DNA of 64,000 bases. Source: UBA4427 sp045106235. Its GTDB lineage: Bacteria; Myxococcota_A; UBA9160; UBA4427. Location: positions 1-64,000 of the forward strand of contig JBGCEJ010000027.1 of assembly GCA_045106235.1 (NCBI GenBank), given 5' to 3'. Shown in pieces: positions 8,249-16,629 of the stretch (the first letter of the stretch is position 1; the number at the start of each line of letters is the position of its first letter). Position numbers and translations under genes: made by a program. A model generated the notes under the pieces. The model made no database searches. It was not told where the DNA came from and worked only from the letters and a program-made list of their open reading frames with translations.

Positions 8249-9235
8249 ATGTCGGGCAAAACGCCGCGAAAAAAAGCGAGTCCCCGCGCGCGATCCACCC
8301 GCAAGACGCCGGCTCAGCGCAAAAAGGCGGCCCGCAAGAGCGCCCGGCGAACAGCCCGTTCCGCGAAGACCGCGAAGTCGAACCGGTCCAGCAGGCGAAA
8401 GCGAAACCGCTCCCGCCGAAGCCGGCGCGCCCGCATCCAGCGCTTTCTCAAAAAGCAGATGCCGACGAAGCGAACGCGCCGACTTTGGCGGAAGCGCGCC
8501 GCCGATACCCATCCCGTCCTCAAATGGCCCGTGGCTGCTCTTCTTGCGACCATGCTCTTCTTCGCCCTCAACTGGACCTACCAGGTCGCCAAGAAGCCCT
8601 CGGAACTCTTCTTTCCCATCAGCGGCTCCCTTCATAAAACGCCGGGGCAGACCTGGGACGCCTATGCCGCCTCCTTTCGCGAACATGCGACGCCGATCAT
8701 CACAGCGGATTTCCTCGCCGCTCTCGCCCAGGTCGAGGCCTCGGGCAATCCCCTCGCTCGAACCTATTGGCGATGGTCGAATACGCTGAATCCGTTCGAG
8801 GTCTATCGCCCCGCTTCAAGCGCGGTTGGGATGTACCAATTCAGCGACGGCACCTTCGAGGAAGCCAAGGCCTACTGTATTGAGGACCATCGCGTCGTCC
8901 TCGACGGCCCGTGGGATGATCCCGAATCCTGTTGGTTCAACGGGCTCTATACGCGAGTGCTCCCCTCCCATTCGATCGAACTCGCCTCCGCCTATCTCGA
9001 CGTGAAGGTGCGCGATGCCCTTCGCAGGCACCCCGTGCCGGGGGTTTCTCTCCGCGACAAGCAGGAACTCGCAGCGCTGATTCACCTCTGCGGGGCGGGG
9101 GCGGGGCGGCGACACGCGCGGCGCAGCCTGGGCATTCCCGAAGGCATGAAATGCGGGACCCATGATCTCTGGACCTATCTTGAGAAAGTCCGCGTGCAGC
9201 AGACGCATTTCCAGAAGCTCATGAACGCGCCTTGA
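8249..9235 (+). CDS. Membrane-anchored lytic transglycosylase (SLT/lysozyme-like) with histone-like basic tail
   Basis: A 328-residue protein with three parts. Residues 1-85 are extremely basic: about 39 of 85 are Lys or Arg, the rest mostly Ser, Ala, Thr, with PRKKASPRARSTRK-type repeats resembling histone H1-like tails. Residues about 91-112 form one membrane helix (WPVAALLATMLFFALNW). Residues about 145-325 are a lysozyme-fold domain: FLAALAQVEASGNP carries the expected catalytic Glu, followed by SSAVGMYQFSDGTFEEAKAYC. Topology should be tail in the cytoplasm, enzyme in the periplasm, where it would cleave peptidoglycan glycan strands. The tail may bind nucleic acid or acidic lipids. Confidence 0.82.
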   Translation: MSGKTPRKKASPRARSTRKTPAQRKKAARKSARRTARSAKTAKSNRSSRRKRNRSRRSRRARIQRFLKKQMPTKRTRRLWRKRAADTHPVLKWPVAALLATMLFFALNWTYQVAKKPSELFFPISGSLHKTPGQTWDAYAASFREHATPIITADFLAALAQVEASGNPLARTYWRWSNTLNPFEVYRPASSAVGMYQFSDGTFEEAKAYCIEDHRVVLDGPWDDPESCWFNGLYTRVLPSHSIELASAYLDVKVRDALRRHPVPGVSLRDKQELAALIHLCGAGAGRRHARRSLGIPEGMKCGTHDLWTYLEKVRVQQTHFQKLMNAP

Positions 9236-9330
9236 ATTCGACGCGCCTGCTACCCTCTCTGTGAATCAATGACTTGAATTAATGTCCCCGCGCTTCGCCC
9301 GAAACCGAGCGAGCGCTCTGCGGAGGAAGA

Positions 9331-9819
9331 ATGGGCAAGCGCGTTTCGGAAGTGATGAAAACGGATGTGGTGACGATCTCGCCGGAAATGCCGATGGCCG
9401 ATATCCAGCGACTTTTCGTCAAGGAGCGCTTTGGCGCCGTGCCCGTCCTCGACCGCGAAGAGCGGCTCCTGGGCATCGTTTCCAGGTCCGATGTCGTCCG
9501 CAAATTTTCACTCGAACAGACTTTCGCGGAGCTCTCAAGCGCTGACTTTGACGCCAAGCTCGGGGTCACGGATAACGATGATCTCATCGGCTCAATCGGT
9601 GCCGCCGCGGGACGAAGGCTCGCCAATGTCCGCGCGGAGGACCTCATGATCTCCGACGTCATCACCGTTGCCCCAGACGCTCCCCTCTCCGAAGCAGCGG
9701 ACTCCATGCTGGAGCGCCGTATTCACAGACTCCCCGTCGTCCAAAACGAGCGTCTCGTGGGCATCGTCAGCGCCTTCGACTTCATGCGCCTATACGCATC
9801 CGAAGCCTCTAACGCCTAA
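9331..9819 (+). CDS. CBS-domain pair protein
   Basis: A 162-residue cytoplasmic protein made only of two CBS motifs (about 6-60 and 97-155; each with the VSEVMKTDVVTISPE / AEDLMISDVITVAPD opening and GIVS(R/A)xD ending). Such stand-alone Bateman modules bind adenine nucleotides and regulate a partner. GGAGG sits six bases before the ATG. It is flanked by an unrelated transglycosylase gene and by convergent gltA, so there is no operon clue to its partner. Confidence 0.9.
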   Translation: MGKRVSEVMKTDVVTISPEMPMADIQRLFVKERFGAVPVLDREERLLGIVSRSDVVRKFSLEQTFAELSSADFDAKLGVTDNDDLIGSIGAAAGRRLANVRAEDLMISDVITVAPDAPLSEAADSMLERRIHRLPVVQNERLVGIVSAFDFMRLYASEASNA

Positions 9820-9963
9820 CATGAATAACAGGACCGGCCTGAATGGCTCAGGAAGTGAGGGCCGGAACGGGCAACGGCCGAATCGTTCCCGATCCGGCCG
9901 TCGTGAAGCATCGTCCATAAGCCAACAGGCTGACGGGTTGATGGGCTCTGATGAGCTGATGGG

Positions 9964-11241
9964 CTAGCGATCGTCGAGATCGACCCAGGGCCGGGAGTTC
10001 TCTCCCGTGTAGATCTGCCGCGGGCGGCTGATGCGCGTGCCGGGCGTATTGCGCTGCTCCAGCCAATGCGCGATCCAACCGGGCAATCGGCCAAGAGCGA
10101 ACATCACCGTAAACATATCCGTCGGGATTCCCATCGCGCGGTAAATCACTCCGCTATAGAAATCGACGTTCGGATAGAGATTCCGCTCGATGAAATAATC
10201 ATCGCGGAGCGCCACTTCTTCTAGCTCCTTCGCGATATCGAGCAGCGGGTCACTCACGCCTAACGCATCCAAAACCTCGTCCGCAGACTTTTTCAAGATC
10301 TTCGCGCGGGGGTCGAAGTTCTTGTAGACGCGATGACCAAAGCCCATGAGCTTGAAATCAGAGTCTTTCGATTTCGTCATGTCGACGTATTTCTGATAAT
10401 TCGAACCGTCCGCCTGAATCATCTCCAGCATCTCGATCACAGCCTGATTGGCGCCGCCGTGCAGGGGGCCCCAAAGCGCGCTGATCCCTGCCGAAATCGA
10501 AGCGAAGAGATTTGCGCCACTACTCCCGACCGTGCGCACCGTCGTCGTGCTGCAGTTCTGTTCATGGTCCGCATGCAAGATCAGCAGCTTATTCAGCGCA
10601 CTCCGCACAACGGGATTCGGCTCGTACGGCTCGGCGGGGACCGCAAACATCATCAACAGAAAGTTCTGCAAATAGGACATGTCATTGCGGGGATAGATGA
10701 AGGGCTGGCCAATCGACTTCTTGTAGGAGAAGGCTGCCAAGGTCTTCGCCTTCGCAAGCAGGCGAATAATATTCTGATCAATCTCTTCCGGCGTATCGTC
10801 TTCGGGATAGTAGGCCGAAAGCGAAGCCACCATCGACGAGAGAATCATCATCGGATGCGCCGAGCGCGGGAAGCCCTCGAAGAAGATCTTCATGTCTTCG
10901 TGGACAAGCGAGTTGTAGGTCAGGTGCTTTCTGAAATCCTCGCGCTCCTTGCGCGTCGGAAGTTCCCCGTAAATCAGCAGTCGACAGACTTCCGGGAAGC
11001 TCGCGCTCTCCGCCAGATCGGCGATGTCGTAGCCGCGGTAGCGCAGAATCCCCTTCTCGCCGTCGATGTAGGTGATCGCACTTTCGCACGCACCCGAATT
11101 GGCGAAGGAAGGGTCCAGGGTGATGGCCCCGGTTTGGCCGCGAAGCTTGCCGATATCAACGCCAACCTCCCCTTCTGTACCTACTCTGACCGGGAGATCG
11201 ATTGTCTTGTCGTCAATTTGAAGCTTCGCATTTTCCGTCAT
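9964..11241 (-). CDS. gltA: Citrate synthase (type II, hexameric class)
   Basis: 425 residues from ATG 11241 (MTENAKLQIDDKTIDLP), matching E. coli GltA length. It condenses oxaloacetate and acetyl-CoA at entry to the TCA cycle. Visible signatures include HADHEQNCSTTTVR and GPLHGGANQAVIEML (catalytic His), GFGHRVYKNFDPRAK (second catalytic His region) and an aspartate near the C-terminus in NVDFYSGVIYRAMG. An in-frame ATG at 11253 has GGAAG four bases upstream and may be the real start, adding four residues. The frame stays open far upstream, but that part is non-coding and overlaps the mgtE stop. mgtE lies 84 bases upstream on the same strand. Confidence 0.96.
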   Translation of the reverse strand: MTENAKLQIDDKTIDLPVRVGTEGEVGVDIGKLRGQTGAITLDPSFANSGACESAITYIDGEKGILRYRGYDIADLAESASFPEVCRLLIYGELPTRKEREDFRKHLTYNSLVHEDMKIFFEGFPRSAHPMMILSSMVASLSAYYPEDDTPEEIDQNIIRLLAKAKTLAAFSYKKSIGQPFIYPRNDMSYLQNFLLMMFAVPAEPYEPNPVVRSALNKLLILHADHEQNCSTTTVRTVGSSGANLFASISAGISALWGPLHGGANQAVIEMLEMIQADGSNYQKYVDMTKSKDSDFKLMGFGHRVYKNFDPRAKILKKSADEVLDALGVSDPLLDIAKELEEVALRDDYFIERNLYPNVDFYSGVIYRAMGIPTDMFTVMFALGRLPGWIAHWLEQRNTPGTRISRPRQIYTGENSRPWVDLDDR

Positions 11242-11324
11242 GAAATGGAGCATGCCACTTCCGGGCGCTGCATGCGAGTGAGCTGAGAAAGCGCTCGTAA
11301 AACCCTCAGGGGTCTGGTCGATTC

Positions 11325-12683
11325 CTAGACGAGAATCGCCGCCGCGAAGCTCAGCGTCAGAAAGAAGCCACAGACATCGGTGAGCGTCGTCAGAATCGGC
11401 CCCGAGGCCAGCGCCGGATCCCAGCCAAAGCGCTTGATCACCAGGGGAACGACGCCTCCAATCGAAACCGCAAGCAGCGTATTCAACGCCAGCGCAGCCC
11501 CCACCACGACGCCTAACATCATATCGCCCTTCCAGAGTACAGCGACACCCGCCAGCAGGCTCCCCAGCGCCAGACCGTTCATGATGCCCACAAGCGCCTC
11601 TTTTCCGAGAACATGAAAAAGCTCTCCCGGCCGCACGACGCCCAGAGAAAGCTCGCGAAGGCTCACCGCCACGGCCTGATTCCCCGAGCATCCACTCATA
11701 TCAGAGATAATCGGCAGAAAGACCGCCAACGCAATCGCCGCCTGGAGCGTCTCCTCGTAGGCCGCAATCACGCTCGCGGCCATCAGATTCAAGACGATAT
11801 TGATCGAAAGCCAGGCGAGGCGGCGCCGTGAACGCGTCAGCGAGGGCATCGAACGAAGCTCTTCACCGCTCGCGATACCGAGTGATTTCATGTGGTCCGC
11901 TTCGGCCACTTCAATCGTCGCGTCATCGACCGCCGCGCGCTCCACCACCCCAAGAAGAATGCCCTCGGCGTCGACAACCGGCGCCCCGAGAAACCCCGCG
12001 TCTTCAAAAACATCGCAAACCGAATCCAGCGCATCATCCACACGAAGCGCGACCGGATCCTTCACGATCACGCGTGCGAGTTCAGCATCGGGCTCCTCAA
12101 AAAGAAGCGACCGAATCGGCACAACCCCATCCAAGCACCCCTGCTCATCCACCGTGTACAGATACTGCACGGCATAACGCGCGAATTGGTCTGCTGAGCG
12201 ACGGATCTCCTCGATCGCGGAAGCCACGCTTTGGCCCGAATGCACAGCGAGAAACTCCGTATGCATCAGGCCGCCCGCCGTATCGGGCCCGTACTCAAGC
12301 ATGACTCGCGCTTCGTCCGCGGTCGCCTCATCGACCACATCGAGGATCGCCTCGCGCTCCTTGGACTCGACCTCCGCGAGCACGTCCACGCGCTCATCAC
12401 TCGGCAGCTCTTCAAGAATCTCCGCCGCAGCAGACGGCTCAACCTCTTCGATCGCATCCGCCGCCTGGGAAAGCGGCAGGCATTCAATCAGCTCCGCACC
12501 CAGTTCGGGATCAAGTAGATCGAGCAGATGCGCGAGGTCGGCGCTGCTCATATGCGAAGCGATATGCGTGCGGTCCGTTTCGGACCAACTCGCGAAGAGC
12601 GCGCGAATGCGTTCGCTGTCGCCCGCTTCGAGATAGCGCTCGAGTTCGGTCCAGGGAGCCGGCGATTCGATGGCTTCGGTCAT
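11325..12683 (-). CDS. mgtE: Magnesium transporter MgtE
   Basis: A 452-residue Mg2+ channel/transporter of normal length. Order: N-terminal superhelical Mg-sensing domain (about 5-130, with repeated LLDLLDPELGAELIECL-type helices), two CBS domains (about 133-255, including MHTEFLAVHSGQSVASAI), a connecting helix, and five membrane helices (about 285-452, with NLMAASVIAAYEETL, LPIISDMSGCSGNQAVAVSLR and the final LTTLTDVCGFFLTLSFA). The GGNxG-type pore sequence appears as CSGNQA. It lies between accC and gltA, all leftward, with 42 bases to accC. Confidence 0.95.
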   Translation of the reverse strand: MTEAIESPAPWTELERYLEAGDSERIRALFASWSETDRTHIASHMSSADLAHLLDLLDPELGAELIECLPLSQAADAIEEVEPSAAAEILEELPSDERVDVLAEVESKEREAILDVVDEATADEARVMLEYGPDTAGGLMHTEFLAVHSGQSVASAIEEIRRSADQFARYAVQYLYTVDEQGCLDGVVPIRSLLFEEPDAELARVIVKDPVALRVDDALDSVCDVFEDAGFLGAPVVDAEGILLGVVERAAVDDATIEVAEADHMKSLGIASGEELRSMPSLTRSRRRLAWLSINIVLNLMAASVIAAYEETLQAAIALAVFLPIISDMSGCSGNQAVAVSLRELSLGVVRPGELFHVLGKEALVGIMNGLALGSLLAGVAVLWKGDMMLGVVVGAALALNTLLAVSIGGVVPLVIKRFGWDPALASGPILTTLTDVCGFFLTLSFAAAILV

Positions 12684-12725
12684 TTTTCGGGCCCCGTCCG
12701 CACGGGCGGATCGCGCCCGAAAGTT

Positions 12726-14408
12726 CTACGCGCTGAACACCTTGAGCCGAACGACGCGATCCCGCAAGCCTACATCACAAGCCTCGTTCTTCTTCATCGA
12801 AAGCGAGCAGCGCCCCATCTCCGGAGAAACCTCGAAGAGATCCTCCCCGAACGTTTTCAATACGCATGCCCCCTCTCGGCCATCGACGTTGAACTGCAGC
12901 CGCTCGCCCTCCACCACCACACGGACGTCGACTGTCTCCTTTTTCTTGGCGCCAACGCGTCGAGTCGTCTCGCGCTCCTCATCGTCGCTGGCATCGGCTT
13001 GCGATGCACGCCACGCAGCCAGCGCGTAGACCAAATCGAGAGATTCGACTGAGAGCGCCGGAGGTGAATCCCCCATCTCGCTCTCAATAAAAGCCGTATC
13101 GTACGCTCCCGCCTGAAAGACCGGGTTCGCAAGGCAGCGCCGCAGGAACGGGAGCCCCGTCCGAATCCCTGCGATCCAGAATTCATCGAGCGCCGCGGCC
13201 ATCCTCGCAAGCGCTTCGGCTCGGTCCCGGCCACTCACGATCAGCTTCGCAATCATCGGATCATAATGCGGCGTGACCGTCTGCCCGCCTTCGAAGCCCG
13301 AATCGAGGCGAATGCCGTCCCCCTCAGGCGCAACCCATCCCGTGATCTCGCCGGGCGAAGGAATAAATCCCTTATCCGGATCCTCCGCGTAAATTCGCGC
13401 CTCGATCGCATGACCTGTTAGGCGTACTTCTTCCTGCGAAAAGGGAATCGCTTCTCCCGCCGCAACCCGAATCTGAAGCGCGACAAGATCCACTCCCGTC
13501 ACCGATTCCGTCACGGGATGCTCCACCTGAATCCGCGTATTCATCTCGAGGAAATAGAACTCCCCCGCAGCATCCATCAAGAACTCGACCGTGCCCGCAC
13601 CCACATAGTCAACCGCTTCCGCAGCTCGAACGGCCGCCGCCCCCATCGCCGCACGGGTCTCTTCAGTCATCCCGTACGCGGGCGCCTCTTCGATCAGCTT
13701 CTGATGCCGTCGCTGAACCGAACACTCCCGCTCACCCAGATGCACAGTCCGCCCATGTGCATCGGCCATGATCTGGATTTCGATATGCCGCGGCCCAAGC
13801 ACGAACTTCTCGAGATACACAGCGCCGTCGCCAAAGGCCGCCTCCGCTTCGCTCGCTGCACGTTCCAGCGCTGCCTCGAGTTCATCCTCCGTGTCCACGC
13901 GGCGCATTCCGCGACCGCCGCCGCCGGCGCTCGCCTTGACCAGCACGGGGTATCCGATCTCCGCCGCAGCCTCGCGAGCAACCTCGACGTCCGTCAGCGC
14001 CGCCACGCCACCCGGCACAACAGGCACCCCCGCCGCAATCATCCGCTCCCGCGCCGCGATCTTGAGCCCCATCGAGCGAATGACTTCCGGCGTCGGACCG
14101 ATCAACGTAATTCCCGCCGCCGTCACCGCCTCGGCGAATTCCGCGTTTTCCGACAAAAAGCCGTAGCCGGGATGAATCGCATCCGCGCCCACGCGCTTCG
14201 CGATCTCAACGATCCCCGCAATATCGAGATAGCTCTCGGTTGCATGGGCCGGGCCACAGCAGACGGCTTCATCCGCAAACCGTCGATGCAGCGACGCGTC
14301 ATCCGCCTCCGAGTAAATCGCCACCGACTCCACGCCCAGCGTCTTACACGCCTGGATCACCCGCACGGCAATCTCGCCTCGATTCGCGATCAGGATCTTT
14401 TTGAACAT
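12726..14408 (-). CDS. Biotin carboxylase / acyl-CoA carboxylase alpha-type subunit lacking a biotinyl domain
   Basis: A 560-residue ATP-dependent enzyme that carboxylates biotin. Residues 1-450 are a complete biotin carboxylase: MFKKILIANRGEIAVRVI, HPGYGFLSEN, glycine-rich loop KASAGGGGRGMRR, and FLEMNTRIQVEHPVTE with catalytic residues. It is about 110 residues longer than AccC; the extension (AAWRASQ through VVRLKVFSA) resembles the BT region of acyl-CoA carboxylase alpha subunits, but the protein ends without the biotin-attachment AMKM motif. A separate biotinyl carrier and a carboxyltransferase must be elsewhere. Substrate could be acetyl-, propionyl- or methylcrotonyl-CoA. CATAGT followed by six bases precedes the ATG, and no ribosome site is seen. 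Confidence 0.9.
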   Translation of the reverse strand: MFKKILIANRGEIAVRVIQACKTLGVESVAIYSEADDASLHRRFADEAVCCGPAHATESYLDIAGIVEIAKRVGADAIHPGYGFLSENAEFAEAVTAAGITLIGPTPEVIRSMGLKIAARERMIAAGVPVVPGGVAALTDVEVAREAAAEIGYPVLVKASAGGGGRGMRRVDTEDELEAALERAASEAEAAFGDGAVYLEKFVLGPRHIEIQIMADAHGRTVHLGERECSVQRRHQKLIEEAPAYGMTEETRAAMGAAAVRAAEAVDYVGAGTVEFLMDAAGEFYFLEMNTRIQVEHPVTESVTGVDLVALQIRVAAGEAIPFSQEEVRLTGHAIEARIYAEDPDKGFIPSPGEITGWVAPEGDGIRLDSGFEGGQTVTPHYDPMIAKLIVSGRDRAEALARMAAALDEFWIAGIRTGLPFLRRCLANPVFQAGAYDTAFIESEMGDSPPALSVESLDLVYALAAWRASQADASDDEERETTRRVGAKKKETVDVRVVVEGERLQFNVDGREGACVLKTFGEDLFEVSPEMGRCSLSMKKNEACDVGLRDRVVRLKVFSA

Positions 14409-14473
14409 GGGCTGTACTATGGATCACCGTCCGCTCGGCGACTAGGGGGGAGCTGGGTGGGGCGGAGCTGGGT

Positions 14474-14910
14474 GGGGGTTCTTCTCGGCGCGCCCGGCGC
14501 GGCGCGGGTGCGGTGAATGGCTCGGCCTCGTCGTGGGGGCCTGATGGGCTTCGGGGGCGCCCGTCTTTCGGCTGGGGCTTCTTGGCAGAGCCATTGTTGG
14601 CCTGCGCTTTATTTCACCGAACCCGCGCCACACCGGACGCTCAAGCACCGCCATACAGCTTCGACCGCGGCCGGGCGGGTGGGGCTCCGCCCGGGGAGAG
14701 GCGGAAGAACTCCCGTCCTGATTTTTTGCGACCGGGACTTAAGCAGGCGGCGCGGCGCGAGTGCGGTGAAATAAAGCGCAGGCCAGCCGCCAATCTGGCA
14801 ACCCAAACCGAACGAAAGCGACGCCACCCAGACCCCAAAACCGGTCCCCACAACGAGGCCGAGCCATTCACCGCACCCGCGAAGTGCCAACTGCGCTGAG
14901 AAGAACCCCC
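14474..14910. repeat. Long imperfect fold-back (inverted) repeat
   Basis: Two arms of about 147 bp (14474-14620 and 14763-14910) are reverse complements, separated by about 142 bp. Best parts: 14599-14619 matches 14764-14784 perfectly over 21 bp; 14503-14537 matches 14846-14880 with one or two changes; the outer ends 14474-14491 and 14893-14910 differ at one base. The inner section 14545-14595 has diverged. The loop contains its own GC-rich hairpin near 14672-14697. It fills the gap 14409-14997 between accC and the malic enzyme gene. Short frames within it look non-coding. No transposase or flanking target duplication is evident. Confidence 0.75.
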
Positions 14911-14939
14911 GCCTAGCAAAACCCCGAAACCCCAAAGCA

Positions 14940-14971
14940 AAACGGGCGCCCTCCGAAGAGAACGCCCGTTT
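14940..14971 (-). terminator. Rho-independent-type terminator of malic enzyme gene
   Basis: A perfect 9-bp stem (AAACGGGCG at 14940-14948, CGCCCGTTT at 14963-14971) with a 14-base loop, 27 bases after the malic enzyme stop. On the minus strand the stem ends in TTTTGCTTT. Confidence 0.7.
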
Positions 14972-14997
14972 CAAGTTCAAACCGCTGAAACCAAGCT

Positions 14998-16284
14998 CTA
15001 AAGAGAAGCAATCTCTCCAAGCATGCCCTGCAGCTTCGCGGTGTATTCCTTGAGGTCGATGGGCTCGCGGGCGACGCCGGAATCCATGGCCGCCTTCGCC
15101 ACCGCCGGGGCTACATAGAGCAGCACGCGGGGATCGAAAGGCTTCGGAATGATGTACTCGGGACCGAAGTCGAAGCTCTCACCCGGGTAGGCCTTCTTGA
15201 CCTCGTCCGGAACGGCTTCGCCACGCTTGGCCAGCTCGGCGAGCGCGTAGACCGCAGCCTGCTTCATCTCTTCGTTGATCTTGCTCGCTCGCACGTCGAG
15301 TGCACCGCGGAAGATGAAGGGGAAGCCGAGCACATTGTTCACCTGGTTCGCGTAGTCCGATCGGCCCGTCGCCGTGATCGCGTCGGAGCGTGCAGCCATC
15401 ACCTCCGGCGGCGTGATCTCGGGGTCGGGGTTCGCCATCGCGAAGACCATGGGGTTATCCGCCATGGACTTGACCATATCCGCATTCACGAGGCCCTTCT
15501 GCGAGAGACCGACGAATACGTCGGCGCCCACAAGCGCGTCCTCAAGAGTCCGTGCATCGGTCTTCGTAACGAACTCGTCCTTGTACTTGTTGAAGCCCGC
15601 ACCTCGACCTTCCCACATGACGCCGCGGCTATCGGTCATGAGGATGTTCTCGGCCTTCACGCCGAGATCCTTGTACAGGCGTGCGCAAGAAATCGATGCG
15701 GCGCCCGCACCGGAGAAGACCACCTTCACGTCTTCGATCTTCTTGTTCTGCAATTCCAAGCCGTTCAGGAGAGCGGCGGCGGAAATGATCGCCGTGCCGT
15801 GCTGATCGTCGTGGAAGACAGGAATATCGAGCTTTTCCTTGAGCGCGACTTCGATGTCGAAACATTCGGGGGCGCGGATATCTTCGAGGTTGATGCCACC
15901 GAAGGTCGGCGCGATCAGTTCGCAGAACTTGATCATCTCGTCGACATCTTCCGTGTCGACTTCGATGTCGAACACGTCGATATCGGCGAAGCGCTTGAAG
16001 AGAACGCCCTTGCCTTCCATCACCGGCTTACCGGCGAGCGCGCCGATATTGCCGAGCCCGAGGACGGCCGTGCCGTTACTGATCACGGCGACCAGGTTGC
16101 CCTTCGCGGTGTACTTGTACGCGTCGTTCGGGTTCTTCTCGATTTCGAGGCAGGGCGCGGCGACTCCGGGGGAGTAGGCCAGCGAGAGGTCGTCCGCCGT
16201 CACGCATTCCTTGGTCGGCACCATCTTGATTTTGCCAGCGCGGCCTTTGGCGTGATATTCGAGAGCGTCGTCGTTCAGACTCAC
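14998..16284 (-). CDS. NAD(P)-dependent malic enzyme
   Basis: A 428-residue enzyme that decarboxylates malate to pyruvate. Start GTG 16284 has AAAGGA seven bases upstream. N-terminal malic domain: LSLAYSPGVAAPCLEI (about 32-47), LGLGNIGALAGKPVMEGK (about 76-93) and FHDDQHGTAIISAAALLNGL (about 156-175) with the metal-binding Asp pair. NAD-binding domain: VVFSGAGAASISCARLY. It has the length of the stand-alone short form and lacks the phosphotransacetylase-like C-terminal domain of MaeB. A 16-bp palindrome lies about 145 bases upstream. Confidence 0.95.
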   Translation of the reverse strand: MSLNDDALEYHAKGRAGKIKMVPTKECVTADDLSLAYSPGVAAPCLEIEKNPNDAYKYTAKGNLVAVISNGTAVLGLGNIGALAGKPVMEGKGVLFKRFADIDVFDIEVDTEDVDEMIKFCELIAPTFGGINLEDIRAPECFDIEVALKEKLDIPVFHDDQHGTAIISAAALLNGLELQNKKIEDVKVVFSGAGAASISCARLYKDLGVKAENILMTDSRGVMWEGRGAGFNKYKDEFVTKTDARTLEDALVGADVFVGLSQKGLVNADMVKSMADNPMVFAMANPDPEITPPEVMAARSDAITATGRSDYANQVNNVLGFPFIFRGALDVRASKINEEMKQAAVYALAELAKRGEAVPDEVKKAYPGESFDFGPEYIIPKPFDPRVLLYVAPAVAKAAMDSGVAREPIDLKEYTAKLQGMLGEIASL

Positions 16285-16629
16285 AGGAGGATCCTTTGTG
16301 ACTACGGGCCCCGCGCCTGGCGGGGTACCGTGTGGGCTGAGTGTTTTCCGAATTTGAGTTGATCTTGCGTTCGTTGGGTCTTGGGAATCGCGGTCTCGGA
16401 GTAAAACCGCGCGCGTTCTTGGGTTCGCATCACGAGCTCGTGATTGCGACGGCCCCGCATCGTATCAATTGAGTGGCCACGTGTCGAAGGATGTGTCTCT
16501 CAAATCACATATTCCTCAATTTCTACGCGTGCTTACGCAACTTGGACGCAGCGTCGCCGCCCGCAACTGGCGGGCCAAGCAACACCAACACCAGTCGTTT
16601 TCAGCACAGACCGGCAGAAGCAGCTCGCG
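16285..16629. other. Intergenic region between acyl-CoA dehydrogenase stop and malic enzyme start
   Basis: No convincing gene. It contains the ribosome site of the malic enzyme gene and the palindrome at 16429-16444. Short frames here overlap the acyl-CoA dehydrogenase antisense and are not supported. Confidence 0.5.
16429..16444. promoter_or_regulatory. 16-bp perfect palindrome, possible operator
   Basis: ATCACGAGCTCGTGAT is perfectly symmetric and extends weakly outward (CGC on the left, GCG after one extra base on the right). It lies about 145 bases upstream of the malic enzyme start, a plausible place for a dimeric regulator. Confidence 0.4.

Noticed and set aside
11242..11691. 150-residue N-terminal extension of citrate synthase
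   Set aside because: It overlaps the mgtE end antisense-free but in another frame, has no family similarity, and normal start codons lie at 11241 or 11253.
14513..14980. Frames of 85-128 residues in the fold-back repeat
   Set aside because: They arise on both strands because the DNA is GC-rich and palindromic; none has a plausible start or protein-like composition.
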